NCBI RefSeq assembly: GCF_052324685.1
Contig: NC_135223.1
Location: forward strand, 21,195,869 to 21,259,868
DNA: 64,000 nt
Reading direction: 5' to 3'
DNA from: Brachyhypopomus gauderio
Taxonomy: Eukaryota > Chordata > Actinopteri > Gymnotiformes > Hypopomidae
Shown: positions 24,561 to 41,859 of the stretch, piece by piece
Position numbering within the stretch: position 1 is the stretch's first letter
How the letters are laid out: every line of letters begins with the position of its first letter
Program-made: the position numbers and the translations under genes
Notes under the pieces: generated by a model
What the model saw: only the letters and a program-made list of their open reading frames with translations
Told to the model about the DNA's origin: nothing
Databases searched by the model: none

Positions 24561-26255
24561 GGAAAGGAGGACTTGGAAATTTTAATTCCAATTCTTTAGG
24601 TCTACATAAATCGATATAGTTTAAGAAATCTGAACTACAGGTGTTTAAACACACGACCTAGGGGGCAAGTCTCAGTGCCAAAACTGTTTCAAGTCCGAGT
24701 AAAGCAGCTATTAGTACCGCACAGTGTTAAACCCCTTTCCTGGTTTCGCATGTTTATTTTCATTACGCATTTTTGTTGCATGGTTATTCCCACTATAGTC
24801 CCGTTATACACCTACATTCATAGTAAAAAGATTAATTGCAATGACTCACCTCGAGTTACCTTGATCAAACAACCCGACTAAATGTATTTACTAATTCTCC
24901 TGAAGTAAATGGTATGCCTTAAAAAGAAGTGAAATTACTCAGAGACAAAGAACAAAAACATCTGCTGGAAATATAAACTTACAGTGTAGTTAATCAAATC
25001 CCGTACAGCAAATTAGTTCACCGTTTTGCTTTCTTTTATAGCGACTAATTTTGTAGCTTTTATTTCTATCTCAGAGCGTGTGCAAATATGTCTGATAGTG
25101 AGTCTACACATTTAGATATTTACTGACGATGATGAATAGACTACTTCATTAATGAGTTATAATAACTGAGTTATAATAACGTGAACAACATGACTATATA
25201 GACTAGCCAAAATAGTACATGTCCACACACTTCGTGTTTAACTTATAAAGATTCAATAAGTATTTAAATTTTGTTTGTTTCGGTTTGAATACTGTATGTC
25301 TAATCTGTGCCCTTTAAAGCATCTAATTATATACAAGACAGGGAGAGTTCAACGTCAAGATACGAACACGTGTCTAAGCAAGGCCTGGTGAGAGAAACAG
25401 GGCAATAGTCCCTGATGTAACATAACGACACAGTAAAAAAATAACTTCACAAAAATGCAGCAGTTACACGCTACAATAAAAGGAAAAATGGCTTTTGTGA
25501 TTTTTTGTTCTGTTGATGTTTTTGCTTTATTTGCGACTGAGTTTATCATGCTAATAGGTCACACGTTTCCATAAGCCTATCTGACACAACACGATGTTAA
25601 AACTCATGTAAAGTGGTGTAAAACAGCGAAATAAATGTAAAGTTGTATTACAAGCTGCAAACAAACATAACCTCTCTTTAAACTCTAAGCTGTCCAGTAG
25701 TGATGCCAAATTTTGTGCATTCTAGATCGTCAAAGCCCACAACTGTTCCCTACTGTCTTATAGAAATCGTGCAGAACAAGGTCTATTATTTCTCTTTTTC
25801 CTGTATGGCAAATCATTCATCAGGATGATCAGTGCGCCCCTTTCAACGCGCTCTCCATAGCAACCTCCTGCATCCCAGGAAACATCCACCTCGCGCCACA
25901 CAAGGCCATATTATTTGCGAACAAGTGAGTCAAGCATCTGGACGCTTCTTTAGGCGTCCTCTCCGCCGGCAGGCGGGAGCACAAGAGTTGGTCTGTGCTG
26001 CTGCTTTGACACGGCTCCCTGAACAGAAATGGCCGGTCTTTTTATAGACTCTCAAATGAGGACTGTACAGTAAAACCTCCTCATTAAGTGCGTCTCGGAA
26101 ATGAGTGTGGACTCTGCTGGCAAGCACATCAGACTCACCCCTGTATCAGACGTTAGATGACATCCATGTCATCTGTTAGCCTGTGTTTTATAGGCTGCAT
26201 AATAATTCGGTGTCACGGAGTCATGATGTAACAAGACAAAACTGATCATTTGTAT

Positions 26256-26256
26256 C

Positions 26257-26308
<52 letters not shown>

Positions 26309-26310
26309 TG

Positions 26311-26361
<51 letters not shown>
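26256..26361. repeat. (TG)n microsatellite
   Basis: TG run with single TA and CG interruptions. Confidence 0.94.
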
Positions 26362-26362
<1 letters not shown>

Positions 26363-27969
26363 TGAGTGTACGTGTGCACGTTATCTGTTTCGAACGGTAC
26401 AAAATGTTAGCCTATTTTAAAAGCGTGAAATGAAAGCATTTTGATATCAGAAGAACCATATAATCCACATCAGGATTAGGAGTAGGCTTAGAACTGTCTA
26501 TTCAACGTTATTGATTAAGCATCGCATACAGTCTTCTGTTCTGAAAAGCATGTCAAAATAAATAAGCAATTTCAGAGAGCAAAGACATAGGTCTGTAAAG
26601 CAGGACACAATAAATGATAAGCACGCGACAGTGGAATATTGATTGAGAAACGTCTGCTCTGCACCATACTTTAATCCACGCTGGAGCAAATAAACCCACG
26701 CCTTAAGTTACAGCTTAAGCGCTTCTTATTCTTATGCGTGCCACTGAGATAAATAAATAAATGATGACTGGACATAACCACGCCTTTGACAGAGTGGTGA
26801 CGAGCACCTGTGACCCCGGGAACACGCACTGCCGTGAACGCGCAGTGCCCGCTCACTCGCTGAGAAAGACAGAAGAAATGGAAGAGTGAAAACTTACCAT
26901 GGCGAAACGTTTCGGTCTAATGTCGACTTCTGCTAAACATTACGGCGTATTTCTTCTCCAAAGCCCGTGGAAACACCCTGATGGGAGCAAGAGAAATACA
27001 CAAGCGCGAACGAAACACGTTAGCGAAATAATAATAAATAAATAAATAAAATGCATTTGAATAAATAATTGAAATAGGACTGATACCAAAAGATCTTCTA
27101 AACAGCTGCGGTTTTAGGAGGAGTGTGTGTGCCTGATTGCGGAGTTTAGACGACTGAAACAGGAGAGATGTAAGATTTGTTTAAAGCCCCACATTTCCAT
27201 TTAAGAACGTGATTGTGTTTGCAAAGATCCCTTTCAATCTTCGCATCTCCCCCCTCCACCCCTCAGCGTCTCGGAGGCTGCTTTGCAATTCATAGAATTG
27301 GTAATTTGCTATTGGGACAAAACGTGAAGGGAAAAATAATCAGATCAGCCAGGAAAGCAGTACGAAAGAAGCCAAGAGGGAGAAAGGCAGGATTTCTCGA
27401 AGTTGCTGTTTAGAAAAATGCATCGAAGGAAAATTGTATCGAAATAACTTTAGCTTTCCGTGTATTTTACATGCTCACGAAGCCTTGGCTACTAAAAGTC
27501 CAAATCTTGGCACGGGTGGGGGGATAGATAGCAAATTTATTATGAACCATGTCAAGCATGCCATCACAATTTGACCAGGCTTAAGAAAATTACACCTGGC
27601 AGATTTTAGTATACTTGCTTGTAGTGTATTGCACGCTATCTGGAAAATGTAATAGGAAATCCAATGAGTCAGGGAAGCCTCCAAAATAACCACAGTGACA
27701 GACTAGCAATTACTGTGAACTTAAGAGCACGTGTAAACTTAATTGGCTGATTTAGAATAGAATTAAATTGTATCTGAAAATTAAAAAAACAATAGTTTGT
27801 TTGTATTGCTAATATAACTTACGATGTAATCAACATAAAAAAATGTACTTATAGTCCCATGATCTACATGAATCTTGTGGGAGGTTATTGGAGTACTTCA
27901 GAATACTAATGTAGTTAAAAGGAGAGAGCTTCAGTTTCTAACAACGCTAATTTAAGACGGTTAGGGGCA

Positions 27970-28312
27970 TTCTTCCACTATAATAAAAAGTGTACCGCAC
28001 TCCCCCACGTGGTTATTTGCAAAACAACCCACAAACCGGTAATTTCCTCCGGTTTTGCCGCTCCTCGCCTTGACTAGTGGAGAGAAGAAGAGAGGAAAAA
28101 AAGAGAAAGCGCGGTGAAAACGGCCAATTGCGAGTAACTGGGATGGCGGAGGGAGTACGGAGGCTCGGTGAGGCTGATCCGGGGAGCAGCCAATGCACGC
28201 CGAGGGGAGGCGTGTCTGCACTCGTCCCTAAGACCTCCCACGGCAGGTTGTTGCGTTGCGCTCTAAAGCTCACAGACCTCTGAAGTGCTTGTCAGTTTTC
28301 GAAGTCGGAGCT
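27970..28312 (+). promoter_or_regulatory. Predicted pou3f1 promoter and 5' UTR
   Basis: The sequence rises in GC towards the start codon. CCAAT motifs occur at 28124-28128 and 28190-28194, the second just before GC-box-like CCGAGGGGAGGCGTG (28200-28214). A TATAATAAAAAG string at about 27980-27991 could act as a TATA element for a start some 30 bp downstream, giving a roughly 300-nt 5' UTR. There is no in-frame ATG between the upstream stop and the chosen start. The exact transcription start is unknown. Confidence 0.5.
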
Positions 28313-29419
28313 ATGGCGACAACAGCTCAGTATATTCCGCGGAATAACTCATTGCCTTCCAACCCACTCATGCATCCGGATTCGGACAGGATGCACCAGG
28401 GGACGACCTATAGAGAGGTACAGAAAATGATGCACCATGAATATATAGGGATAACGGCATCCAACACGGGACATCCAATGAGCCTGACGCACCACCAGTG
28501 GCTCCCCACCTCGAACACCGACTGGACCAGCGGCACTCACATCGGCCAAGCGGAGCACAAACCCAGCGTCCAGGCGAGTCGAGAGGACCTGGGCAACGGC
28601 TATCACAGGTCGCACTTGGTGCACCAACCGACCCAAAACAGCCACCACGGATCATGGGCGCCGACTACGACGCACCACTTGTCCCCACTGTCCCCCGCCT
28701 CCAGCGGTCACCAGTCGCTGGTCTACTCGCAGACGGGCTACACCATGTTGAGCCCCCAGCCCTCGCTGCATCACGGCATGCGGGACCCGCTTCACGACGA
28801 CGCGGGTAGCCATGACAACCAGATGGAGTCTCCTCAGCAGCCGTTCAGCCACCACCAGGACCACTCCGACGAAGACGCGCCCAGCTCCGACGACCTGGAG
28901 CAATTCGCCAAACAGTTCAAGCAGAGGCGCATCAAACTTGGTTTTACGCAAGCGGACGTGGGCTTGGCGCTTGGCACGCTTTACGGAAACGTCTTTTCCC
29001 AGACCACGATCTGTAGGTTCGAGGCTCTGCAACTCAGTTTCAAGAATATGTGCAAACTTAAGCCACTACTTAACAAATGGCTCGAGGAGACAGATTCGAA
29101 CACAGGAAGCCCGACAAATTTGGACAAGATAGCGGCACAGGGCAGGAAACGAAAGAAGAGGACCTCAATCGAGGTCGGGGTAAAGGGGGCACTGGAAAAC
29201 CATTTCTTAAAGTGTCCTAAACCCTCTGCCCACGAAATCAGCACTTTAGCCGGCACTCTGCAGCTGGAAAAAGAGGTTGTTCGCGTTTGGTTTTGTAACA
29301 GAAGACAGAAAGAGAAAAGAATGACACCCGTGGGGGTCCCTCATCCAAGCATGGAGGACGTTTATTCACAAGCGGAGACCCCTCCTCTTCACCATTCACT
29401 ACAGAGTCCCGTCCAGTGA
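28313..29419 (+). CDS. pou3f1: POU class 3 transcription factor Pou3f1 (Oct6/SCIP)
   Basis: A single-exon 368-residue nuclear transcription factor; class III POU genes are typically intronless. Residues 1-185 form the variable N-terminal activation region. It starts [20 protein letters not shown] and contains [14 protein letters not shown] and [16 protein letters not shown], the POU3F1-type signature. The POU-specific domain spans about 188-262, with recognition-helix residues Q230, T231 and R235. A short linker precedes the homeodomain (about 279-338) with basic RKRKKR and the helix-3 motif [11 protein letters not shown] (C50, N51). The tail ends [12 protein letters not shown]. The protein is shorter than mammalian POU3F1 (about 450 residues) because it lacks long Gly/Ala/His tracts. 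The start is the first in-frame ATG with G at -3 and +4. Known roles of the family are octamer binding in neural progenitors and timing of Schwann-cell myelination. Paralogues pou3f2-4 have different N-termini, so the assignment is firm. Confidence 0.97.
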   Translation: MATTAQYIPRNNSLPSNPLMHPDSDRMHQGTTYREVQKMMHHEYIGITASNTGHPMSLTHHQWLPTSNTDWTSGTHIGQAEHKPSVQASREDLGNGYHRSHLVHQPTQNSHHGSWAPTTTHHLSPLSPASSGHQSLVYSQTGYTMLSPQPSLHHGMRDPLHDDAGSHDNQMESPQQPFSHHQDHSDEDAPSSDDLEQFAKQFKQRRIKLGFTQADVGLALGTLYGNVFSQTTICRFEALQLSFKNMCKLKPLLNKWLEETDSNTGSPTNLDKIAAQGRKRKKRTSIEVGVKGALENHFLKCPKPSAHEISTLAGTLQLEKEVVRVWFCNRRQKEKRMTPVGVPHPSMEDVYSQAETPPLHHSLQSPVQ

Positions 29420-31440
29420 CTGCATCCCTGAACAATGCTCTTATTTGAAAAGAAAAAAAAACATCGATAAGGAAAGGACTACGGATTTCACAGTATTTCA
29501 TTTTGCATTTGTTATCCTAAGAGATAAGACACACAGCAAAGTTGGGAGAAATAGTTTGTTGTCAGCGGCCGGAGATGAGCGGAGAACAGCGGTAGATGGG
29601 ACACGAGTAGAATGGGGGAAACGCACGAACGAGTACACAGTCGATTCGTGCACATTTAGGCAAAACCAGTACTTGTTTTCATTAAAATCGTATCGATTCT
29701 GGGGCTTTCTGGAGAAAACAACACGATAGCGCTGCTCGGAGGGAGCCATGTGCCACAAAAAGAGACGAGGTCCCCGTGGTCTCGCAGGCTTAACCTGAGG
29801 TGGTGTTTGTCTAGTGTATATCAACAAAGGAGGTGCGCGGATTGGACAGAGTCACGCTTCCTAGATTAAAACCATTAACCAGTTTTATTCTTAAAGTGGT
29901 TGTCATATCATTTGTGGTGTTTACGTTCTTTGAGATGTGTTAACTTTTAGGTTTCTCCTTATTGAAAATCCTTTTTTTACGGTATCGTTTTTTCTTCTGG
30001 TCATTCTGGGCTTTCGTTTATCCTTTAAGTAGTCGAAAGAAAATCAGAAACATTTTGTTAGAGCCACTGAGCCATGATTTGGATAAGTGTTCCAGGAAAC
30101 ATGTGTTTACAAATATCAAACCCAAGCATAATCAAAATTAGCATTAACTAAACTAGAGAAGACAATGGGTCTCCTCGGGTACACATGCTACATTTGAAAC
30201 AGATGAGTTTGTCATTTCGACTTTTCTTGTTTTATATTTTCCCTCTTTTCATGAGCACTTATTCTTACGTTAATATGATTGCAAATGTTTTATCTTTTCC
30301 ATGCCAACGAAAACGTGATAGTTTAGCGATAGATCGTACGAAATGTTTCCTTGTTTACAGTTTCCATAAGTAATCAAAATGATGTAGCTATCTCGCATCG
30401 GTAGGTTTTACAACAGACTTTACCACTTAAACCTATTGAGAGTGAAATGGCAAAAGTGAAAAAGTACTATCTCAGGTAATTTCAGCGCCCTTATATCGTG
30501 CTGTATTCCTTTGCTTATTTCGTATTAACATTGGGCCACTCTGAACATCCTCTCTGCTGTGCCCGTTAGTTGACGGTTTTGCGAATCATACCCACTGGCC
30601 TGCACACGCAGAAAACGTAAGATATGATGGTAACGAAGGGATCCGTTGTGGGACTATTTATTTTTATGAGAGCAGGAGGAAAAGAAGGGTCCTGATTAAG
30701 TTGTGCGTTTTGTGTCGTATCTCGAGGCATCGATCACTGAGCAGCTCGGAGCAGGTGTTCATTTTGCAATTCTGTTATTTGAAACCGTGTGGATATACAA
30801 CTTTTCCAAAAAAAAGAAAAGATTTTAAATAAATAGTTGTCATGATTATTTCCAATATGTAAATATGTCCAATATGTAAACATATGTATTTGTTCTAAAT
30901 TTGTTTTGTTTTTTTGTTTCTTCCGGGCAGTTTTGTACACTTACTAATTCCAAGAAGATATTTTAATATTTCATTTATGAATTTGACCATTTATATATCT
31001 ATATATTTATTTCTTAAATGTGTTGGGAGCTTTTGTTTGGCTCTGTTAATTATGTTGCAGTGAATTACAAACGTTTTGTTTACTACATTGGTTGTATGTT
31101 GATTGCGAAATGTAGACTGCAAAGTCACATTTATATTTATGTTATAGTAATATTTTATTACTTACATAAAACGTATATTCAAGAATATGCCTTCTGTCTT
31201 TTTTAAGCACAAATTGACTAATTCCTTCTCATGATATTTCGTGATGACAAAATAATAAAAAAAAATGCAAAATAATTCACTAGATGACGTATGTTTGTAG
31301 TGCTCTTAATCATCAGCGAGAACTAGGCTACCAGTTATAATTCCCAAAAGCACTCATAGTTTGTCTCGAATGGGTTACATTCGTTCAGGTGTATTTTGGG
31401 ATATAAAACATTACCTCAGACAGATGTGAATAAAACGGTT
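29420..31440 (+). other. Probable pou3f1 3' UTR
   Basis: AT-rich non-coding sequence follows the stop. AATAAA signals on the + strand occur at 30828-30833, 31254-31259 and 31429-31434; the second and third would give 3' UTRs of about 1.8-2.0 kb, long but plausible for this gene. A short tandem duplication of TCCAATATGTAAA occurs near 30850-30880. Which signal is used cannot be decided from sequence. Confidence 0.45.
31254..31259 (+). terminator. Candidate pou3f1 polyadenylation signal
   Basis: AATAAA followed by further A-rich sequence; one of three candidates (also 30828-30833 and 31429-31434). Confidence 0.35.
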
Positions 31441-35630
<4,190 letters not shown>

Positions 35631-35639
35631 CGCCTCCTT

Positions 35640-35960
35640 CATCAGGAGAGTATCATCAAACACAGGAGATGTGGATTAGCGATGATTAGCAGGGATTATA
35701 GCTGGTTAATGGTGGGAAAATACATTAGGAGTCATGGGCTCGGGGGGTTGGGGGGATTTTGCTCACGCTAGCGGATTTGCATTGATCCACAGCAAATGAA
35801 TGAGGATTAGCCGCATCTATCCGCCAAGAGATAAATAACATTAAGCGCATTATTTGGGCGCAGGCTGCTATTAATGACATTACAAACACTACAACAATGC
35901 TGGTAATTATGCCTGCATAATGCATTTATTGCTATTTTTAAACTGCTGTCTTTCCTTTAA
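35640..35960. promoter_or_regulatory. Candidate enhancer with octamer and MORE-like sites
   Basis: A unique block with very dense homeodomain cores (GATTAGCGATGATTAGC, GGATTATAGCTGGTTAATGG, GAATGAGGATTAGCC, GGTAATTATGCC). It includes a perfect octamer ATTTGCAT at 35775-35782, an inverted octamer-like AGCAAATGAAT at 35791-35801, and TGCATAATGCAT at 35914-35925, which is a MORE-like pair of half-sites with one extra base. It lies 6.3 kb downstream of the pou3f1 stop. No coding potential is seen. This is the strongest enhancer-looking block in the window. Confidence 0.48.
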
Positions 35961-38182
35961 GCTCGTGAAGGGATGGAACCTGGTACAATATTCCACTGAA
36001 GCATACCATAAAACTTCCCATCATCATGTGAATTACATGAACCTGCAGTAAAGGTCCTCGACCTCTGGCACCGGGCTAGGCCCCTGCAGGTCGTGCGGAG
36101 AAGTACAAAGTTTGCACCTCACAGCACACAGAGTTAATACAAAAGTCCTTGCAACCCACACCCCAACCAAAATCAATCATCAGACTCCTCAGGTCTCAGA
36201 GCCACTTCTGTACTAGTCTTGCTCTCTAGACACCATCTAGATCGGAGCTCTTTTAGAGTCACATATGCAGTGGTGCACACAGATTTAGCCATTACATCCA
36301 ATACGTATCCAGTAAAATATGCTACATTGCTATTGTCACAAGCATTCTATTAGCCATATGGCTCTATACTAAACAGAGACCAAATATACAGTATATTTAT
36401 AGCCAACCACTAATCATAAAGGGTTATTTTGCTGTATCTTTCATAAACATGAAAATGGGCATATGTAGCTTACCTAGACAATGCTAGCCGATTACTGTAG
36501 TGACATGTCCTGAGACAGAGATCAAATGGACTTCATTTGTAGAGTCGTGACATTATATTTATGTTAAGATGCTCATGCAAAAGTCTTGAGGTGCAGAGAT
36601 GGGGGGGGGGGGGGTGTCAATGTCAGGGTGGGGGCAGGTTTGAGGGTATTACCTCATAATTCCTTTATGAAAGTGGAAAGGCCACGGCAGTAACTTGCTC
36701 TAAGGCGTAATGTAGTCCGCGCTGGATCAGTCATGAGGTGAGATGATGGAGTTGGCGGGTTTGTTTTGGTTTTTCTTTTTTTTTTTTTCTTCGTTTTTTT
36801 ACATCCATCAACCCACTCTCTCAACCTTTGGTCTCATTTATGTAGTAAATGCCTGACCCCAACAGTGAAGGGCAGTGTGTGGGGGCCGGTGGAGAAAGAA
36901 GAGAAAAAGATTTTTTTTCCTTTTTTCATCAAAAATTCCTTCTCTTCCACACCTCAAGGTTCCACACCTCAGAGTTCCATGAAAGCCAAGCAACACTGTG
37001 GCCACACAGTGATCAGCTGTTTACCATATGAAAAGCCACAGCTGAGAACAGAAGGGAGAGGACACTGTGTTATTTATGATGCAGGGTACCGTAGGTGTGT
37101 CTTCCCTCCTTCAAGTAGGTTCTAAAGTGTGGACCTAAATATAGAGGTTACAAGTGCAGATTGGGAGAGTTCCTTAAGTCCTCCCTCTGTCCTTTGCTTC
37201 GGGTGGGGAGGACTCACAACCCTGCAGGCTGGCAAAATAGCTAATATTTTTTATTAAAATGACAAAAAATGCAACCTTGATGTCTTCGTGTCTTGGCGGA
37301 GCGGAGAGATACGATGACATGCAACATTCTCCCAACACATCCGAACTGTTGTCTTCCAACATATCCATCATATAACACAGAGATCCAGTTAGTCACGCAT
37401 TATAGGACCATCAGTTGGGTCAAAATGCAATGATTTAAAGAAAATCTACTTTCATGATACCAAGACAACAATTGTAAAGTAGTTGTTCCCCCCCTGAATC
37501 AGTAATATGGTATCGACATAGTTTAGACACTAAGGATGGATCAGACTTATATTCATTAAATTACATGAAGTCTATCACATACCCACAACTGGTCAGAACT
37601 CACATTTCATTGCTGTACGGCGGAATCGGGCAAAAATCATCTCTTGACTTGCGGCTGAAATGACCCAACTGTTGGGTCTTTTCTGTAGTTACAGTGGGTC
37701 TGTGTGCATGGCCTGTTTTCTGATCTCTCCTCCACCATCCTACAGGGCTGAAGGCCTGCTCCAGAAGTGTGCTCAAGGTTGCAGATTTAATAGCTCGCCC
37801 AGAAGGCCGACTTCTTAAAGGCAGTGTGAAGTCAATGCTATAGACTGGCCAGCACTTCACCTTCAAACCTTACCTTTGTATTGTGGTCAGCCTGGGGACT
37901 GGGCTTTCAAGACTTAAATCACAAGGTTGACTCTTGAATAAAGAAAGGGAAAAAACTGCTATAGCCCTTGAGGGAGAACTGCTAGACAACGGGAAGGTCA
38001 TGTGTATCTGGATATATTCATAGTCTTTCAATCAATGGCACAGAAGTATTTTATTTATCATTTTCACAATTCATGTGTGCCTTATACAAACTTAAAACTG
38101 TTTTATGTTATCTGTGAATGGTTATTAGCGCACACTAAAGCAACAAACAAACGCTCAAGGTTTACAGAACGTCGCATTGTTT

Positions 38183-38199
38183 AGAACAATTATTGTTCT
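38183..38199. promoter_or_regulatory. Palindromic double SOX motif
   Basis: AGAACAATTATTGTTCT is self-complementary apart from its central base and contains two opposed SOX half-sites, AACAAT and ATTGTT, one base apart. It lies 8.8 kb downstream of the pou3f1 stop. In mouse, the Schwann-cell enhancer of Oct6 lies roughly 10-12 kb downstream and depends on dimeric SOX10 binding, so this is a candidate teleost counterpart. The spacing here is tighter than usual SOXE dimer sites. Confidence 0.35.
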
Positions 38200-38924
38200 G
38201 GGGATTATTTTAAGAACTTTTAATTCTTAAGACATTTGTGATGTTTATGATTTGCAAGTATATGCAAGTATATATTGCATGTTCGGACATTATTTTGGTA
38301 TATTTTAATCTAAAGGAAACCAACCTAATCTCAAGGCAATCTGAAAATATGCAGTGAAATCCATGAACAATATCTAACAGATTAGGACCAGCAGATTTCT
38401 CAGGCATTTCTTTATATCCATTACATAATCTGAAGCATGAGACATACTGAAACATGATACTACAACATCATCATGTCTAATTCACACATATTGTATTGAT
38501 TTACTTATTGTTTATACAATAAATCCGATTTATTTATTTATTGCAGTTATAATTTTTTATAAATCCTACACTTTTCATAAATCCTTTTGTACCGCTTGGC
38601 CGCATTGTGTGTGGAACAGGTCATTTCACATGCAGGAGTGATCTCTCTCCAGTGCGTGTGATCTCTGTGAGAGTGGGTTGGATGGTGGATGTCTGCTCTG
38701 CCCTCAGCGTGCTCTCTCCGCAGCCAAGAGGCAAGTGCAAATGAGTCCTTCGGCTCTCGTCAGCCAACATAACAACAACAACAACCACCAAAAGAAGAAG
38801 ATGGAGAAGAAGAAGAAGGAGATGAAGAGAGAGAGAGAGAGAAATAAATAAGGCAGATGAAACGGGGAGAGAGGAGGGAGCGAGACGCCACGAGATGAAA
38901 TGCAGAGGTGCCGCGGAGCTCAAG

Positions 38925-39040
38925 GACGTGGCGCGCGACTGCGTAATTAGAAATGTACACAGATGATTTAGATGCGGAGATCTGATTAGGGAAAGCAGCT
39001 CTGTCTTACTCTTAATCAGCTCACTTCGGAGAGCTTCTCC
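38925..39040. promoter_or_regulatory. Candidate conserved non-coding block
   Basis: Unique sequence with GACTGCGTAATTAGAAATG, CAGATGATTTAGATGCGG, GATCTGATTAGGG and CTTACTCTTAATCAGC. These homeodomain-type cores are evenly spaced between purine-rich repeats. Conservation untested. Confidence 0.28.
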
Positions 39041-40192
39041 TCGTCACAGGGGGTGGGAGAGATGCCAGGAAGAGGGGGGGGGACTCATCCTCCTCAAACA
39101 TACTGAGAGACTGAGAGAGACAGGGAGGGTGGCAGACAGACTGACTGACAGACTGACGTGTACCAGAATGAGAGTCAAACATGCATAGACTGCCAGGCAG
39201 ACAGAGAGAGAGACAGATAAACAGAAAAACTTGTGATGCACTGAGACTGTCAGAGGATTATGAACAGGATAACTGACAGACAGGGAGTGAGAGGGAGCAA
39301 AGAGAAGTTTAAATGCAATAAATGTAGAGGTGAACATCAAAAAGTCAAGCTGATTTAAAGATCATGAAATATTCTTTGTCAGTTTTAAACCCTTGCAGGA
39401 GACAAAGACTGTATTAGTTTTTGATATGTTGAACCTTTTTTAAAATATCTGCCAAACTTTACCTTGTGCAAATAGGTCACATCTTGGTATGAGAAATCTG
39501 GGTTTGAATCCTAACAAACTAAACATAGGAGAAAATAAAAGACAGAATACATGATAAAACTCTAAAACGGTCTCAGCGGTGAGAAGGACACTTTATAAGA
39601 CTTAACTGGAAAAGTGGACCAGTGAAGAGTGACGGAGGGGCAAGAGTGATATAAGAAACAGAGTGAGAGAAAAAACAGAGTGACACTCCGGCACTAGCGT
39701 CCGACACTAGCGTCCGGCTCTAGCGTCTACTCCGTCTCCACGCACAGAGGAGCCAGGCCCCTCCCACTGACACCGCGTACAGCAGAAGAGAGCAGACACA
39801 AGGAGAGTGATAATGAGAGCAGCAATTAAAAAAAACACCTCCCCCTCCACCCCCCCCACACCTCCGCCCCCGCTACGCTCCACACCAGCCTTGTTATTGA
39901 TCACCTTTAACCTCTACGTTCAGCGGTGTCACAACTACCATTTAGGTGTTCCCAAGGGCTGAGCCGCCATCGATGACACCCCTGCCCCATAAATCATTAG
40001 AGGCCCTGCCGTGTCTGCTGCCCAGGGGGATGACATTCAGGGCCACTAGCCTGCCGTTCCCCCTCAGCACGCCCCACGGGGTCAGAGGTCACCCAGACGC
40101 CCCCGTGCTTGGCACTCCCCCAGCCCACTGCTGCTGCCCGTTTGATTTTTAAATCAGAACAAAGGTCAGCAGGATCTGCGTCCCTCACAGAG

Positions 40193-40195
<3 letters not shown>

Positions 40196-40266
<71 letters not shown>
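40196..40266. repeat. (TG)n followed by (GA)n microsatellite
   Basis: TG run to about 40241, then GA to 40266. Confidence 0.94.
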
Positions 40267-41859
40267 CAGTCACTTTCACCCCATTAATACTCTTAATCTC
40301 ACTCTCATTTGACAGGGCAGAGCCTCATGGTTGTAGGAGCAGAGAAGTCAGCCTGTGTCAGAGGTGATAAAGCCAAACACACAGCAATGCTGGGAAGTGT
40401 CATTCCAGACAAATATCTGAATTTAGCTGTGTCAGAACTGGATGAAAGAATCACTGATGATTACTAGGGCTGGCAGCTGGGCTCCAGCTTGACTACGCGT
40501 GTCTACTGGACCCTGCTTTTCTCTGCTAGAACTCTCTAGACATCACGCACTGGCCAGATGTTGGGTCTCCCCAAACGGTGAGCTACCTTATCACTGCCTT
40601 ATATTAGCTGGGGCACGCAGCACACTTGACTGAGTACAATAAAGACACATACACATGCACACACACACAAACACACGCACAAGCACGTGCGCTCAGAATT
40701 TCCAAGCTAATCAAGCTAATAAATTGGAATAAATCTTTAACAATAAACCCTTGAGGAATGATCTAAATGTAATTCAATTTAAACCTATTAATCACTGTCA
40801 TTATAACTTCCAAGGATGTAATTAGTTCTTTTTTATAATAATACCACACAACTACCAACAAACAGTACACACAGTGACAAATTAACAATAAAGTCAACAA
40901 TAAACTTGCGTTGCCATAGAGATTATAAGCAAGAGACATCATATACCGCCTCCAGCCCACCTGCAGGTGAGGTGAGATTCAGCTGCTCTATACTGAGCAG
41001 TACCTTTACTAACAAGGTTAATAGTTTTGGCACTTCGTTGGAATATTTCTGTGCCGCAATTTACTGCTAGTCACAGGCCTCAAATGGCATTTACTGTATA
41101 GATGACAGCTCTGTGCATATTGGGGGTTTCCAGCAGTCCTTAGGTAGGTACAGAAGCCCAACATGCAGATGACTGCATCAGAGGCTCGACGAGAGTGAGT
41201 GACAGCAGATCAATGTGTGTGTAGTCGCTTAGGCTGACAACTGGGTCCAGTGGAGGAGACCGAGGCCGGCTGGGTAAAACAGGCTTCAAAGGTCTGCTGG
41301 GTCCACTTATTTGGGGAGGAGGGGAAACAAAACAAATGTGCCCTGAAAAAGCCCTGAGAAGATATCACTTTAAGTGTGGGCTTCAAGTGTTTGTGTGCCT
41401 GGGAGGAGAAGTTTTGTGGGGTGGGCTAACAGCTTTCACATCTCTCCTTCCCTCTCTCCCTCCAGTACTCTTTCTCCCTCAAGCCGTCAATTAGTGAGCT
41501 GTGGCTTCTAAGCTGTGGCTTCTCTTCCTCACATGTGCCTTTGTTGCCGTGGCAGTGGCTCCCCGAGCCTGGCTCCGCCTTTGAAGGCCCGGGATGAGAC
41601 GGCGGCCAGGTTACCCGTGGGTCTCCTCCGGGAGCCCCGTGTGCCTCCCCGGATAAACAGGCGGCGGGGAAGGACGGCTAAAGGCCCTTTCAACCAGCCG
41701 GCCCAGCCCGCTCACCAGCACATCTTGACTGCGGGCCAGCGTTTGCACTCTCGCAGAGCTCTTCAAGTGGGCTTCAAAAGAGCAATCGAGTGGAGGGCCG
41801 TCCAGCAGTACCAGCTGGGCTGGAGAGCGTTTAGTCTGAGGTCAGGAGAAAAGGCCCGA

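Larger units (their letters stand above)
22620..27960. other. Proximal upstream region of pou3f1
   Basis: No gene is seen. It contains a CA/TG microsatellite at 23478-23659 and another at 26256-26361, plus a candidate enhancer at 24090-24560. The remainder is AT-rich unique DNA, including an (AAAT)n run near 27029-27051. Octamer-type ATTTGCAT occurs at 22623-22630. Confidence 0.55.

Noticed and set aside
28349..29032. Antisense frames of 95-126 codons within pou3f1
   Set aside because: Shadow frames caused by the GC-rich coding sequence of pou3f1.
39490..39525. B-box-like GGGTTTGAATCC suggesting a tRNA gene
   Set aside because: No A box or cloverleaf fold around it.
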